This document shows, piece after piece, positions 23,156 to 23,309 of a DNA stretch of 23,309 nt. A program made the position numbers and the translations under genes. Under the pieces are notes generated by a model, which saw only the letters and a list, made by a program, of their open reading frames with translations, did no database searches and was not told the origin of the DNA. Source of the DNA: SLLW01 sp964388615 (GTDB lineage: Bacteria > Bacteroidota > Rhodothermia > Balneolales > Natronogracilivirgulaceae); NCBI GenBank assembly GCA_964388615.1, contig CAYMBG010000037.1, positions 1 to 23,309 on the forward strand, given 5' to 3'. Positions within the stretch are counted from its first letter, which is position 1. Every line of letters starts with the position of its first letter.

Positions 23156-23187
23156 AAAGAAACTTAAATAATATTATAAGTTTCTTT
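23156..23187 (-). terminator. AT-rich hairpin, possible terminator for a minus-strand gene to the right
   Basis: The arms AAAGAAACTTA (23156-23166) and TAAGTTTCTTT (23177-23187) pair perfectly over 11 bases around a 10-base loop. On the minus strand the hairpin is followed by T-rich sequence (complement of about 23125-23160), as in a rho-independent terminator. The stem has only two G-C pairs, so it could instead be an operator. Beyond it, 23188-23309 contains no gene I can support. Confidence 0.4.
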
Positions 23188-23309
23188 CTGGGCTTATTTT
23201 AATCCTTCTTCTATCAGTTCTTGCAAACGGGATCTGCAGGGTTGAGGTGGTTTTTAAGCGGGTCAGTGCTTGGGGATTCAGAAAGAATCTTAATCCCCGA
23301 TCGCTTTGC

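Overview
The window comes from a bacterial chromosome of intermediate GC content. The likely source is a Gram-negative heterotroph of the Bacteroidota/Balneolota/Rhodothermota type. The grounds are a TonB-dependent receptor with an N-terminal carboxypeptidase-regulatory-like domain, a short outer-membrane barrel ending in Phe, secreted GH2 and GH29 glycosidases, a very large soluble hybrid histidine kinase, and mostly weak Shine-Dalgarno sequences. The phylum is inferred from gene style only. No rRNA, tRNA, CRISPR array or intact insertion sequence was recognised.

Layout. (1) Positions 1-4880 hold a molybdenum-cofactor block. On the minus strand, moaD, moaA and moaE are followed by a TonB-dependent receptor that runs off the left edge and carries a ZnuD-like metal-receptor signature. 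Divergent from moaD is a fused moaC-moaB gene. All pterin-forming and dithiolene-forming steps are covered (MoaA, MoaC, MoaD, MoaE, MoaB-like). (2) Positions 4912-7730 hold a minus-strand ArsR-controlled cassette: arsR, a CSC-motif ArsP-like permease, a small CxxC thioredoxin-like protein and a TauE/SafE exporter. A good promoter upstream of arsR has an inverted repeat in its spacer. (3) Positions 7778-11747 are an accessory patch: a higBA toxin-antitoxin pair with its own promoter and palindrome, a Y-family DNA polymerase, a small conserved-looking unknown protein divergent from the polymerase, a ribbon-helix-helix/MazF toxin-antitoxin pair, and a nucleoside deaminase whose start touches the toxin stop. 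(4) Positions 11883-16076 encode a 1397-residue hybrid histidine kinase (GAF, three PAS, GAF, HisKA, HATPase, two receivers, HPt). (5) Positions 16252-22471 hold an aldo/keto reductase, an outer-membrane protein, a beta-mannosidase and an alpha-L-fucosidase. The last two are 7 bp apart and probably degrade mannose- and fucose-containing glycans in the periplasm or outside the cell. (6) At the right end is a TetR-type regulator on the minus strand that looks broken at its 5' end, followed by AT-rich sequence with a strong hairpin.

The points most worth following are the possible link between the receptor and cofactor synthesis, including a stem that would hide the receptor's start codon; the repair polymerase and unknown small gene between two toxin-antitoxin modules; the paired ArsR-like sites; and the damaged TetR gene with its palindromic promoter. 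No single feature proves a new system. The small gene divergent from the polymerase is the best candidate for an undescribed function.
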